From contig CAKTTB010000004.1 in NCBI GenBank assembly GCA_934613505.1, positions 1 to 64,000 on the forward strand: DNA of 64,000 nt, given 5' to 3'. This stretch comes from an uncultured Oscillospiraceae bacterium (lineage in GTDB: Bacteria; Bacillota; Clostridia; Oscillospirales; Oscillospiraceae). The position numbers and the translations under genes are program-made. This document shows, piece after piece, positions 15,340 through 24,922 of the stretch. The notes beneath the pieces are model-generated. The model was not told the origin of the DNA and searched no databases. It saw only the letters and a list, made by a program, of their open reading frames with translations. The stretch's first letter is position 1, and each line of letters begins with the position of its first letter.

Positions 15340-16750
15340 ATCCGCCGTAATTGTACCCGTAGCCGTCAAAGTCTCCGAAGTCGGGGAAGGAAAATTCGGA
15401 ATCGGACGGGAGCTGCTGGTTGGCCTGCTGTTCTGCGGCGGCGATCTCGGTCTCATCGGGCCGCTCGTCGAGCGTCAGCGTTATCTCCAGCTCCGCACCG
15501 GCGCGGTAGATCCGCATTGTAACAGTGTCGCCCGCCTGCTGCTTGGACAGGGCGGAGACCAGATCGGTGTAGGAGCCGATCTCGCGGCCCTCAAATTCCA
15601 GAATGATGTCGCTCGGCTGCAGACCGGCTGTTTCTGCGCAGCTGCCCTCGGTCACGGTGACGATCTGGGGGCCGGCCGGGAGATTGTACGTGGCGGCGAC
15701 GGTGCTGTCCAGGTCCTGCAGCGTCACGCCGAGATAGGCGCGGCCGCGGACGCGGCCATACTGCTGCAGATCATAGACCACGCGCAGAACGTCGTTGATG
15801 GGGATGGCAAAACCGATACCCTCGATCGTCACGCCGGATTCCGTCTCGCCGGAGACCTTGGCCGTCGTGATGCCGATGACGTTGCCGTTCATGTCGAACA
15901 GCGGGCCGCCGGAGTTGCCGGAGTTGATGGCAGCGTCGGTCTGCAGCATGTTGATGGGCGTGCCGTCGGCGTTGATCTCGCGGTCGAGCGCGCTGATATA
16001 GCCCGCCGTCATCGTGAACGTCAGCTCGCCCAGCGGGTTGCCGATGGCCTCGACGATCTCGCCGACCTCGATCTCGTCGGAATCGCCGATGGTGACGGTC
16101 TGCAGGCCCTCGGTCTCGATCTTCAGGAGGGCGACGTCGTTCATGCTGTCGGTACCGACGACGTCCGCCGTGTATTCCTCGCCGGAATAGAGGCGGACGA
16201 CGATCGTGCCTTCGTCGGCGTCGCTCACCACGTGGTTGTTGGTCACGATATAGCCGTCCTGCGTCAGGACGAAGCCGCTGCCTGCGCAGGAGGCCGTGGC
16301 CGTCTGGCCCCAGACATTCGTCGTGACCTGCGTCGCAATGCCGCAGACCGCGCCGACGTTCATTTTATAGACCTGCTTCGGCGTGAGCGTCTTGTCACCG
16401 TCGTTGGACGGCAGCTCCGCCGGGAGCGGCTTGCGTGCGAGCTGATACGGCGCTTCCGGTTCGGCCGCGTCTGCCGGCTGTTCCTCCGCCGGCTGCTCGG
16501 CCATGGCGTCCACGGTGTCCTGCTGCGCCAGATTCTGCTGGCCGAGCGCGTGGATCGCCGCCGTAAGGGCTGAGCCGCCGAGCGCCGCGACGATCGCCAC
16601 CGCCGCAAGAAGCGCTGCCAGCTTCAGCCCCGTGTGCCTGCCGCGGCGGATCTCTTTCTTTGCCTGTTCGAGCGGCGGCTCCTGCTGCGGGGCAGGTTCC
16701 TGCTCCAGCGGCTCGAAGCTGTAATTCATCTTTTCCTCATAATGATCCAT
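15338..16750 (-). CDS. HtrA/DegP-like membrane-anchored serine protease
   Basis: Envelope quality-control protease of 470 residues. A cytosolic acidic/Pro/Glu-rich head (about 35 residues) precedes one transmembrane span (LKLAALLAAVAIVAALGG). The trypsin-like domain has the triad His in VTNNHVV, Asp in SMNDVALL and Ser in INSGNSGGPLF. One PDZ domain follows (about 340-440) beginning RGRAYLGVTL. The C-terminus is Asp/Gly/Tyr-rich. The ATG at 16750 has AAGGAGAG upstream. Confidence 0.94.
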   Translation of the reverse strand: MDHYEEKMNYSFEPLEQEPAPQQEPPLEQAKKEIRRGRHTGLKLAALLAAVAIVAALGGSALTAAIHALGQQNLAQQDTVDAMAEQPAEEQPADAAEPEAPYQLARKPLPAELPSNDGDKTLTPKQVYKMNVGAVCGIATQVTTNVWGQTATASCAGSGFVLTQDGYIVTNNHVVSDADEGTIVVRLYSGEEYTADVVGTDSMNDVALLKIETEGLQTVTIGDSDEIEVGEIVEAIGNPLGELTFTMTAGYISALDREINADGTPINMLQTDAAINSGNSGGPLFDMNGNVIGITTAKVSGETESGVTIEGIGFAIPINDVLRVVYDLQQYGRVRGRAYLGVTLQDLDSTVAATYNLPAGPQIVTVTEGSCAETAGLQPSDIILEFEGREIGSYTDLVSALSKQQAGDTVTMRIYRAGAELEITLTLDERPDETEIAAAEQQANQQLPSDSEFSFPDFGDFDGYGYNYGG

Positions 16751-16774
16751 GTTCTGCTCTCCTTGTGTATTCTC

Positions 16775-18040
16775 TCAAAACAGCTCTGCCGGAAGCTCCA
16801 GCATGTGACTCACACGCTTGAGCGAGAGCCTGCGCCGCATGTACGGATGGAACCGGAAGCCGATCGTCACGAGCGCCGGGTCCAGCCCGGCTTCCTCCGG
16901 TGTCAGGATGCAGCCTGCCGCGCGCATTGCCGCAAGGACGGCGTCATAGGACGGCGCCGCTTGCACGATCCGGCGGATCTCCGGCCAGCAGGTCTCGATT
17001 TTGCGCGGGTCCAGCCCGTCTGTGATCGTGTCCGGCGTGTTGAGCCGGCGCACATCCGGGGCAAGCTCGCCGTAGATGCTGTAGATCTCATTCCAGTTGC
17101 AGACCTCCGGATGGGCCGTGACCTGCCGGAGCTGCGCGAGTTTTTCATAGTATTGCAGGACCATCAGCGTTGCCACGCCGACGTCCACGCCGTGATAATT
17201 GGGCGTTTTTCCCTCCAGAAGCTCCATGCACTCCCAGAAATGCGCCAGAATATGCTCTGTTCCGCTTCCCGGGCGCGAGGTCTTGGTAAAGCTCATGGCG
17301 ATGCCGGTCAGAAGGAGCGCTTCAAAGATGGCCGCGGCCGTTTTCTCGTCGCGCTGCGTCACGCGATTCGCCATGGCGAAGATCCGGTCGGCCGCCGTGC
17401 GTGTCAGCTCTGCCACACGGGTACAATAGCTTTCCCCGGTCAGAAGATTCGATACCTGCCAGTCGATCAGCGCGACATATTTTGCCATCATGTCGCCGAA
17501 GCCCGCCGATTTGAGTGCCGCCGGGGCCTCCGCCAATATCTTCGTGTCGCCGATGATGACCTCGGGGCATTTGGCAGGGTAGGTGATCTTGAAATTCCCG
17601 TTTACAATGGGCGCGGAATAGGACGCGAAGCCATCCATGGACGGGGCGGTCGCGAACAGGCAGAGCTTCTTGCCGCGCCGCGCGCAAGCCAGTCTGCACG
17701 GATCGTGGACCGACCCGGTGCCGACGGCAAGCACGCCGTCCACGCTGTCAAGCTCGCGCTCGATCGCCTCGACATTCTGCATGGTCGATACGCGAAGAGA
17801 CGGCCAGATATGCTGCCGGACCGTAAAGCCGCGCAGCGACGGAAGGATCCCGTCTGCCGCGGCGAGCGTCTGCGCATCCGCCGTCAGCAAAAGCCGCGGG
17901 CCGAAGCCGTTTTTCCGGAGGATTTCTCCGGTCTCGTGGACGAGTCCGCTGCCAATGGCGATCTCCTGAATGGCGCATTCATGCTCCTGTCCGCAGGTGC
18001 AGCCGCGGTAGCTGTCAATGAGCGCGTGAAAATCTGTCAT
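16775..18040 (-). CDS. sn-glycerol-1-phosphate dehydrogenase (AraM/EgsA family)
   Basis: NAD(P)H-dependent reduction of dihydroxyacetone phosphate to glycerol 1-phosphate in the iron-type ADH family. The 421 residues contain the nucleotide loop VGTGSVHDPCR, ATAPSMDGFASYSAPI, and metal-binding His residues in SRPGSGTEHILAHFWE and NYHGVDVG. Bacterial members (AraM/EgsA) are known in Bacillus. An N-terminal CTCGQEHEC segment resembles the cysteine pairs seen in several Clostridia homologues. It lies 24 bases before htrA. Confidence 0.85.
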   Translation of the reverse strand: MTDFHALIDSYRGCTCGQEHECAIQEIAIGSGLVHETGEILRKNGFGPRLLLTADAQTLAAADGILPSLRGFTVRQHIWPSLRVSTMQNVEAIERELDSVDGVLAVGTGSVHDPCRLACARRGKKLCLFATAPSMDGFASYSAPIVNGNFKITYPAKCPEVIIGDTKILAEAPAALKSAGFGDMMAKYVALIDWQVSNLLTGESYCTRVAELTRTAADRIFAMANRVTQRDEKTAAAIFEALLLTGIAMSFTKTSRPGSGTEHILAHFWECMELLEGKTPNYHGVDVGVATLMVLQYYEKLAQLRQVTAHPEVCNWNEIYSIYGELAPDVRRLNTPDTITDGLDPRKIETCWPEIRRIVQAAPSYDAVLAAMRAAGCILTPEEAGLDPALVTIGFRFHPYMRRRLSLKRVSHMLELPAELF

Positions 18041-18069
18041 GAGGGATCCTCCTTCTAGGTTGGTGAGGG

Positions 18070-18333
18070 TCAGTCGCTGTCAATATCGCCTGCCGGGCTG
18101 GAGAAGGAAAAGACGCCCTTCCCGCAGGTACGGCAGATGAAGACCTCTTTATAGGGGACGGCCGGGAACGGCTTGTCCCGCAGGATCAGGCCGCCCCAGT
18201 CCAGAAGCGTCGCCTTTGCCGGGAGCATCGCACCGGCCTTCCGCTCCGCCGGGATCCATGGGACGCATAAAAAGCGGTCGACGCCGGGGATACGTCCGGC
18301 TTCCATCGGCTTTCCGCAGTAGGGACAATCCAT
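18070..18333 (-). CDS. Small zinc-ribbon protein (PF20097-like)
   Basis: An 87-residue protein starting MDCPYCGKPMEAGRI, with a second CRTCG pair near residue 68, so four cysteines could bind one zinc. The pattern C-P-Y-C-G-x-x-M-x-x-G is that of a small uncharacterised family common in Clostridia. No function is known to me. It lies between the PBP gene and the glycerol-1-phosphate dehydrogenase, on the same strand. Confidence 0.7.
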   Translation of the reverse strand: MDCPYCGKPMEAGRIPGVDRFLCVPWIPAERKAGAMLPAKATLLDWGGLILRDKPFPAVPYKEVFICRTCGKGVFSFSSPAGDIDSD

Positions 18334-18366
18334 CGCGCGCAGCTCCTTTCTGTATTCAGAGGGACA

Positions 18367-19746
18367 CTATTCGTTCGGGTTCGGCGCGTCCAGCGCCTGC
18401 TGGCAGGCGCTCAGCACCTTCGCTGCGATCGGTACGGCGACCTGACTGCCGGAGCCGCCGCGCTCGACAAACACGACGAACGCCAGCGGATACGCGTCGT
18501 CCTGAACAAAACCTGCGAACATCGCGTCGGCGGGGCCGGTCTCGCGCTCGGCAGTGCCGGTCTTGCCGCAGACGGCCAGCGTGCCGAACTGCCATGCGCC
18601 GTACTGGTTCACGACTGTGCTGCGCATCATCGCGCCGAGCGCCTGCGCGGCGTCCGCGGGCAGAAGCGTGCCGGTCGATTCTGTTTTTGCTTCATAGACG
18701 GTCTGGCCGGCGCGGGAAATTTTCTGCATGAGATACGGCTCCGCCGCATCGCCGCCGCCCGCGATCGCACCCATATAGCGCATGAACTGCAGGGCGGTGA
18801 TCTGATCCGTATACTGGCCGATGCCGGCCCAGGCGACGCTTCCCTCGTCCGCCTGTGACAGATCAACGGTCGAGCGGGCCTTATAGCCGTCGCAGGACAG
18901 CGTACCGTTGAGACCAAGCTTATCGCAGGTGCGCTGCAGGGCATCCTTGCCGACCTTCGCGGCCAGCTCGCCATAATAGACGTTGCAGGAGTGCGCCAGC
19001 GCCTGCGCCATGGAGATCGTCCCGTGATCGCCCATGCAGATGATCTCCTGTCCGCCGATCACGGTCTTGCCCGTGCAGGTGAACTGCAGCTGCTGCGCGT
19101 CGGGGATGGTCTCGAGCGCGGCGGCGGTCGTCACCAGCTTGAAGATCGAGCCGGGGGTATAGGCCGCGTCAAAGAAGCGGTTGAGATACACGCCGTCATA
19201 CGCGCCCGTCTCGTCGCCCGCAATGTCGGGGACGTTGTCCGGGTCATAGCTGGGGCTGGTCACGGCGCAAAGGATCTCGCCGGTCTTGTAGTTATAGACG
19301 CCGATGGTGCCGTGATAGCTGCCGAGCGCCTGTAAAGCCGCCGTCTGCGCGCTGGCGGAGATCGTCAGGCGCGCGCTGGCCGTACCCTGCGCGGCAGCGT
19401 TCAGGCCGGTGATTTTGTCATAACCGATCATCTGCTCGGCAAAGTGTCCGAGCAGCGGCGCGCTGATATAGCCGTAGCGGTCGCCGAGCAGATGGACCGT
19501 TGCGGCACGGACGGACGCGTCAGAGCTGTAGATGCGGCCGTCGGTCGTATTGAGGATCCGGACGCCCGTCCGGTCATAGATCTTGCCGCCGGAAAGATTC
19601 GTCCCGGTGTAGACATGCGGGCTTCCGGAGAAGGTCACCCATTTTTCCGCGTTGACGGCGTATTTGACGCAGAAGGCCAGCGTCCCGACCGCCAGTACGG
19701 CGGCCAGAGCCAGCGCAAAGAGCGCGCGGCGCGATACCTTTTTCAT
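18367..19746 (-). CDS. Class B penicillin-binding protein (transpeptidase)
   Basis: Cross-links peptidoglycan at the outer face of the membrane. It has 459 residues: a short cytosolic start MKKVSRR, a signal-anchor helix, then an N-terminal region followed by the transpeptidase domain with SIFK (catalytic Ser), SCN and KTGT motifs in order. I start at 19746, where AAGGAGG precedes ATG and ATGA overlaps the stop of the FtsW-type gene. Pairing with a FtsW/RodA protein predicts a polymerase-transpeptidase complex. It is shorter than FtsI or MrdA, like the PbpA group. Confidence 0.92.
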   Translation of the reverse strand: MKKVSRRALFALALAAVLAVGTLAFCVKYAVNAEKWVTFSGSPHVYTGTNLSGGKIYDRTGVRILNTTDGRIYSSDASVRAATVHLLGDRYGYISAPLLGHFAEQMIGYDKITGLNAAAQGTASARLTISASAQTAALQALGSYHGTIGVYNYKTGEILCAVTSPSYDPDNVPDIAGDETGAYDGVYLNRFFDAAYTPGSIFKLVTTAAALETIPDAQQLQFTCTGKTVIGGQEIICMGDHGTISMAQALAHSCNVYYGELAAKVGKDALQRTCDKLGLNGTLSCDGYKARSTVDLSQADEGSVAWAGIGQYTDQITALQFMRYMGAIAGGGDAAEPYLMQKISRAGQTVYEAKTESTGTLLPADAAQALGAMMRSTVVNQYGAWQFGTLAVCGKTGTAERETGPADAMFAGFVQDDAYPLAFVVFVERGGSGSQVAVPIAAKVLSACQQALDAPNPNE

Positions 19747-21530
19747 TTCCGCGCCTCCTTTTTCTCCGACCGCTGCCAGACCGCGTCGTCCTCCGGCATT
19801 TGAACATCTTCGTCCGCCTCTTCTTCCTCCGGTTGCGGAGCCTGCTTCACGCCGTGCGGCACGCGGATGGCGAACGACGCGTTCTGCCGGGTATCCGCCG
19901 CCTTGATAAAGGCCAGAAGCCCCCACACGCAGACCATGCTGGAGCCGCCGTTGGAGACGAATGGGAACGTCACGCCCGTCAGCGGCAGAAAGTCCGCCAT
20001 GCCGAAGACGTTCAAAATCGTCTGCGTGACCATGACCGTCGCCGCCGCGCAGGCGCCGATGGTATAGAAGCAGCTGCGCCCCGCCGGCGCCGAGCGCACG
20101 ACGAAGCATGCCAGCACCACGATGCACACGACCATCAGGACGGCCATGATCAGTCCCCATTCCTCCGACACGAAGGCGAAGACCAGATCGGTGTCTGACG
20201 CCGCGACATATTTGAGCCAGCCCTTTCCCGGCCCGAGGCCGAACAGACCGCCGGACGCAATGCACATCATCGAGCGGGTCTGGGAATAGCCGGTCGTGAG
20301 CGCATAGTCCCACACGTGGCCCCACGCCTCAAACCGGTTCCGCGCATACGGCAGAAACCGAAGGACGAGGACACCCGCGAAGCCCGTCGCGGCGATCGCC
20401 AGCGCGATGGTCGCAAAGTTGCCGGAGCGCATGAACGCGATGACAAGAAACGCCACAAAGAAGATAACAGCTGTGCCGAAATCCTTCATGAGCGCCAGAC
20501 ACGCGCAGATCGCGGCGGAATAGGCGATGAACAGGATGATATTGCGCTTGGCCATCAGCCGCGAGAGCGTGGACGCGCCGACGTAGATAAAGCAGATCTT
20601 GACAAATTCCGACGGCTGGAACGAAACGCCGCCCAGCTGGATCCAGTTGCGCGCGCCGTATTTTTCTACGCCGAACAGGAGGTTGAATGCGAGCAGGCCG
20701 ATGCCCGCCACGGCCGCGAGATACCGCACGGCCTTCGCGCGCTCCAGATCGCGCAGCGACCAGCACACGACAAGAAACACGCACACGCCCGCGGCGATCG
20801 CGAGCAGCTCCTTCACAAGGCTCTTCGGTGCAGAGCTGGACACGACGGCAAGGCCCATCGTACACAGGAAAAATGCCAGCGTCTCGACCTCATAGCTTGT
20901 CCGGCGGAAAATGCGCAGGCCGAGATACAGCGCCCACTCCAGCGCAATGAGACCGCCGAACGCCGTCAGCTCCAGCATCACGTCGCCGCCGCCCAGCATG
21001 AGCTGCATCGCCGTGAGAAGCTGGAAGAGCGTGAGAAGCAGCAGCGTCGGCGCCTGACGCACCGAACGGCCCGCCCGCGTGCGCGTGCCGGCCTGAATGC
21101 GCTCCTGCTCCTTTGTGATGGGGACGAGCGTAAAGTTGACGCCGCCCATGGTGATGATATCGCCGAAGCGGACGGCCGAAAGTTCCGTCTGTTTGCCGTT
21201 CACAAACACGCCGGATTTGGAATGCGCGTCGCTGACGGTCCAGCTGCCGTCGTCATAGCGCGTCAGGACCGCGTGCGTGCGGGAGATCGTCGGATAGCCC
21301 AGCTGCACGTCGCAGCCTGCGCCGCGGCCGACGAGACTTTCCCAGTGCGTCACGGGGATATGCTCGCCGTCCGGCGTCGTCAGCCACGCCCAGACCTCCG
21401 GCTCGCGCCGGAACATGAGAAGGCTGACCGCGCAGCGCACCAGGATCCCCAGGGCCAGCACCGGGAACACATAGCACAGCCACGGGACCGGCTCAAATTT
21501 TGAAAAAAAGGTTGTCAAAGCTTCCTGCAT
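19743..21530 (-). CDS. FHA domain fused to FtsW/RodA/SpoVE glycosyltransferase
   Basis: A 595-residue protein joining two modules. After one N-terminal transmembrane helix, residues about 50-135 form an FHA phosphothreonine-binding domain (VGRGAGCD, ISRTHAVL, SKSGVFVNG). Some ten transmembrane helices of the SEDS peptidoglycan polymerase family follow, with GARNWIQLGGVSFQPSE and the C-terminal VTFPFVSNGGSS motif. It overlaps the downstream PBP gene by ATGA. The FHA part suggests control by a Ser/Thr kinase such as PrkC; that kinase is not in the window. Confidence 0.9.
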   Translation of the reverse strand: MQEALTTFFSKFEPVPWLCYVFPVLALGILVRCAVSLLMFRREPEVWAWLTTPDGEHIPVTHWESLVGRGAGCDVQLGYPTISRTHAVLTRYDDGSWTVSDAHSKSGVFVNGKQTELSAVRFGDIITMGGVNFTLVPITKEQERIQAGTRTRAGRSVRQAPTLLLLTLFQLLTAMQLMLGGGDVMLELTAFGGLIALEWALYLGLRIFRRTSYEVETLAFFLCTMGLAVVSSSAPKSLVKELLAIAAGVCVFLVVCWSLRDLERAKAVRYLAAVAGIGLLAFNLLFGVEKYGARNWIQLGGVSFQPSEFVKICFIYVGASTLSRLMAKRNIILFIAYSAAICACLALMKDFGTAVIFFVAFLVIAFMRSGNFATIALAIAATGFAGVLVLRFLPYARNRFEAWGHVWDYALTTGYSQTRSMMCIASGGLFGLGPGKGWLKYVAASDTDLVFAFVSEEWGLIMAVLMVVCIVVLACFVVRSAPAGRSCFYTIGACAAATVMVTQTILNVFGMADFLPLTGVTFPFVSNGGSSMVCVWGLLAFIKAADTRQNASFAIRVPHGVKQAPQPEEEEADEDVQMPEDDAVWQRSEKKEARK

Positions 21531-21546
21531 ATGTTTGTCCCCAGCG

Positions 21547-22794
21547 TTATGTGTCCTGCTCCGCCGGTCCTTCCTGCGGCAGATCGGCGACAGTGTCGAT
21601 GCCGCAGTAGGCATCGGTATCGGTCGTCAGCTGCTTTTTGCGGAGCTTATTGTTGACGGAGTCGGAAATGAGCAGATAGATGATGGCGAAGACCGGCACG
21701 CCGAGGATCATCCCGGCGAAGCCAAAGAGGCTTGCCGCGATCGTGATCGAGGCGAGGACCCAGAAGCCGGAGATGCCGACGGTGTTGCCGAGGATCTTCG
21801 GCCCGATGACGTTGCCGTCGATCTGCTGCAGAACGAGGATGAAGATCACAAAATAGAACGCCTGCAGCGGATTGACCAGCAGAATGAGGAACGCGCACGG
21901 CACAAGGCCGATGATGGGGCCGAAGAACGGGATGACGTTCGTCACGCCGACGACCGTGGCCACAAGAGCCGGATACGGCATCTTGAGCGCCAGCAGCCCA
22001 AAGTAGCACAGCGCGCCGATGATCGCCGAATCGACGATCTTGCCAATGACAAAGCCGTTGAACACCCGGTAAATATTGCGCCCGAGATAAAACAGATGGT
22101 CTGCATGCTTCTCCGGGAACAGGGCGACGGTGATCTTCTTGGCCTGCGCGTGGAACGTATCCTTTGACCAGAGGATATAGACGGAGGCCACAAGGCCGAT
22201 CAGCAGATTCATGAGGCTCTTGACGATCGAGACGACCGAGCTTGTCAGCGTGGTCAGCATTTTCTGCACATCCTGCAGGAAGGTCGTCGTGATCCAGTTG
22301 TTGACGAAATCGTAGATCTTGCCCAGCGCCGTATCGACATAGCCGCGCAGATCCGGGTTATCCTCGAGAATATTCGTGACCCAGCGGTCGATGCTCTTGT
22401 AATAATCCTCCGCGTGGCTCACGATCCCGACGACGCTGTCATACAGCTGCGGCAGGAGCATGGAGAAGAACGCGTAGAGAATGAGCGCCGCGACAACGAG
22501 GGCCACCACGACGCCGGACGCGCGGCTCAGGTGCCGGATGGCGGCCGGCTTCCATTTTGTATGCTTTTCCAGCAGCGGGATGAGCCGGGTATCAAAGAAC
22601 CGGACGATCGGGTTCAGCAGGAACGCGATCACCACGCCGAAGATCAGCGGCTCCAGAATGGCGCCCAGCGCCTGCAGCATGGCGAAAAAGCCCGGCAGAT
22701 TCGTAAAAATCACGACGAGCAGAATGCTGATAAAAATAACAGCCAGCGCGGTCAGTCCAACTTTGATATACTTCCGGTCTTCATGTTCCTTCAA
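21547..22794 (-). CDS. AI-2E family transporter (TqsA/YdiK type)
   Basis: A 415-residue membrane protein with paired hydrophobic helices at both ends and a central soluble stretch, as in the AI-2E exporter family. Recognisable segments include GVTNVIPFFGPIIG and GNTVGISGFWVL. Substrates differ widely in this family (signalling molecules, ions), so none is assigned. It lies 16 bases before the FHA-FtsW gene. Confidence 0.85.
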   Translation of the reverse strand: MKEHEDRKYIKVGLTALAVIFISILLVVIFTNLPGFFAMLQALGAILEPLIFGVVIAFLLNPIVRFFDTRLIPLLEKHTKWKPAAIRHLSRASGVVVALVVAALILYAFFSMLLPQLYDSVVGIVSHAEDYYKSIDRWVTNILEDNPDLRGYVDTALGKIYDFVNNWITTTFLQDVQKMLTTLTSSVVSIVKSLMNLLIGLVASVYILWSKDTFHAQAKKITVALFPEKHADHLFYLGRNIYRVFNGFVIGKIVDSAIIGALCYFGLLALKMPYPALVATVVGVTNVIPFFGPIIGLVPCAFLILLVNPLQAFYFVIFILVLQQIDGNVIGPKILGNTVGISGFWVLASITIAASLFGFAGMILGVPVFAIIYLLISDSVNNKLRKKQLTTDTDAYCGIDTVADLPQEGPAEQDT

Positions 22795-22870
22795 TGTTTT
22801 TACGGCTCCTTTTAGGCGTTTTTTTCAGGGTAGCATATTCGCCGGGAAAGGTCAAGAATCCCTGTATCTT

Positions 22871-23710
22871 TCATACGGAATCCTGACAAAATCCGCGCAG
22901 CAGCGCGATCTCCGCGGCATAGCCCGGCAGCTCGTTCGGCGTTTCGAGGATCATGGGGAGATCGTGCAGTGCCGGATGGTTTACGATCCGGCGGAACGTC
23001 TCCTCGCCAAGATACCCGCAGCCGATCCTTTCGTGCCGGTCCTTGTGCGCGCCGCAGGGATTTTTACTGTCGTTCAGATGCAGCGCCCGCAGGCGGGAAA
23101 GCCCGATCACCCGGTCAAACTCGGCCAGCACGCCGTCAAGGTCATGAACGATGTCATATCCCGCGTCGCTCACATGGCAGGTGTCAAGACACACGCCGAG
23201 CAGATCTCCATACCGGCACGTGTCGATGATCGCCCGCAGCTCCTCGAACCGGCCGCCGACCTCGCTTCCCTTGCCGGACATGGTCTCAAGCAGAACCATC
23301 GTCCGCTGGTCGGGCTGCATCACTTCATCGAGGCACGCGGCGATCTCCGCGATCCCGGCGTCCGCACCCTGCCCGACATGGCTGCCGGGATGGAAGTTAT
23401 AGAAATTGCCGGGCAGCAACTCCATGCGCGACAGATCGTCGGCAAGCACCTCGCGCGCAAACTCCCGCGTGCGCGCGTCCTTGGAGCAGGGGTTGACCGT
23501 ATACGGCGCATGCGCGATGAGCGGGCCGAGAAGTCCGTCCGCCTGCATCTTACAGAGCACCGCCGCATCCGCCGGGTCGGCAGCCCTGGCCGCGCCGCCG
23601 CGCGGGTTGCGCGTAAAAAACTGAAAGGTGTTCGCGCCCAGCTCCAGCGCCGTCTTTCCCATGGCGGCAAAGCCCCTGGACGAGGATAAATGACAGCCGA
23701 GATACAGCAT
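22871..23710 (-). CDS. nfo: Endonuclease IV (AP endonuclease)
   Basis: Cuts DNA at abasic sites in base-excision repair. The 279-residue TIM barrel carries the zinc ligands in AHAPYTVN, YNFHPGSH, LLETMSGKG, CLDTCHVSDAG, HLNDSKNPCGAHKDRHE and ILETP. I start at 23710 with AGGAGGA just upstream. It is divergent from the WYL regulator across a 122-bp promoter region with a TATAAT box at 23738-23743. Confidence 0.95.
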   Translation of the reverse strand: MLYLGCHLSSSRGFAAMGKTALELGANTFQFFTRNPRGGAARAADPADAAVLCKMQADGLLGPLIAHAPYTVNPCSKDARTREFAREVLADDLSRMELLPGNFYNFHPGSHVGQGADAGIAEIAACLDEVMQPDQRTMVLLETMSGKGSEVGGRFEELRAIIDTCRYGDLLGVCLDTCHVSDAGYDIVHDLDGVLAEFDRVIGLSRLRALHLNDSKNPCGAHKDRHERIGCGYLGEETFRRIVNHPALHDLPMILETPNELPGYAAEIALLRGFCQDSV

Positions 23711-23832
23711 GCGTTCCTCCTGCATGGTTGTTTGTACATTATAATATAGTCTATCATAATTTCGGAAAATCTGCAATTCCGCTTGCCGCGCCGCGCAAAT
23801 TTCGGTACAATCAAAGAAAAGGGGGCGTGCAT

Positions 23833-24828
23833 ATGGCAAGGAGCGAACGCCAGAAGCTGAAGCTTCTGTATATTAAAGATCTTCTGGAGCAGCAGTCGGA
23901 CGAGACGCATCCGCTCAGCACGCAGGCGATCGTCGACGCGCTGGCCCGGCAGGGCATTCAGGCGGAGCGGAAAAGCGTCTACGACGATATTGCCTGCCTG
24001 CAGCAGTACGGTATGGATATCGTCTGCATCCGTGGGCCGGGCGGCGGATATTTTCTTGCGTCGCGTCCGTTTGAGCTGCCGGAACTGAAGCTGCTGGTCG
24101 ACGCGGTGCAGTCCAGCCGTTTTCTGACGGAAAAGAAGTCCATGCAGCTGATCGCGAAGCTCGGCACGCTCGCCAGCCGCGAGCAGGCGGGGAGCCTGCG
24201 GCGGCAGGTCGTCGTCTCCGGCCGCGTCAAGACCATGAACGAAAGCATCTATTATTCTGTCGACCTCCTGCACGAGGCCATCGCGCGCAACAGCCAGATC
24301 TCGTTCCGCTACTTCGACTGGAAGCTGGACGGCGGCCGCCGCTATCGCCCGGGCAAGTACACGGCCAGTCCGTACGCGCTGTGCTGGCAGGATGAAAATT
24401 ATTACCTGATCGCCCATTCCGAACGCCATGGGCTGACCCATTACCGCGTGGATAAGATGGCGCAGATCTCCATTACGGACAAGCCGCGCTACATGGACGC
24501 GCAGATGCGGAGCATCGACCTGTCGGAATACGGCAAAAACGTGTTCGGTATGTTCGGCGGCGCGCGCGAGCAGGTGCACCTGCGCTTTGACCGGACGCTC
24601 ACCGGCGTGGTCGTCGACCGGTTCGGACGGCAGACGCTGCTGATCCCCGACGGGCCGGACGCGTTCACCTGCACGGTGGACGTGGCGGTCTCGCCGAATT
24701 TCTTCGGCTGGCTCGCTTCGTTCGGCCGCCGCGCGGCGGTCCTCGGCCCGGCACACGTGCGCGAGAGCTATCTTGCGCTCTGCCGCGAAGCTGCGGAGGC
24801 CAGCGCCGCATGCGCGGAGGACGGCTGA
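23833..24828 (+). CDS. WYL-domain transcriptional regulator
   Basis: A 331-residue regulator: N-terminal winged helix (residues about 1-65, with the recognition segment KSVYDDIACLQQYG), a wing GPGGGYFLA, a WYL domain (about 135-230, SPYALCWQDENYYLIAH), and a C-terminal extension. WYL domains bind ligands or nucleic acids and act in DNA damage and defence contexts. A TACAAT -10 lies just upstream. No defence genes are adjacent; the divergent neighbour is nfo. Confidence 0.88.
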   Translation: MARSERQKLKLLYIKDLLEQQSDETHPLSTQAIVDALARQGIQAERKSVYDDIACLQQYGMDIVCIRGPGGGYFLASRPFELPELKLLVDAVQSSRFLTEKKSMQLIAKLGTLASREQAGSLRRQVVVSGRVKTMNESIYYSVDLLHEAIARNSQISFRYFDWKLDGGRRYRPGKYTASPYALCWQDENYYLIAHSERHGLTHYRVDKMAQISITDKPRYMDAQMRSIDLSEYGKNVFGMFGGAREQVHLRFDRTLTGVVVDRFGRQTLLIPDGPDAFTCTVDVAVSPNFFGWLASFGRRAAVLGPAHVRESYLALCREAAEASAACAEDG

Positions 24829-24922
24829 TACATATTATATATAAGGGCACCGTGAAAACCGGGGTGGATTTCCGCCCGGCGGATGTGCTATGATAATGGT
24901 AATGAAAAGGAGGGCGACAGAC

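Noticed and set aside
19747..20325. A long N-terminal extension of the penicillin-binding protein.
   Set aside because: It overlaps the membrane region of the FtsW-type gene. The ATG at 19746 has a strong ribosome site and an ATGA overlap, so the extension is not translated.
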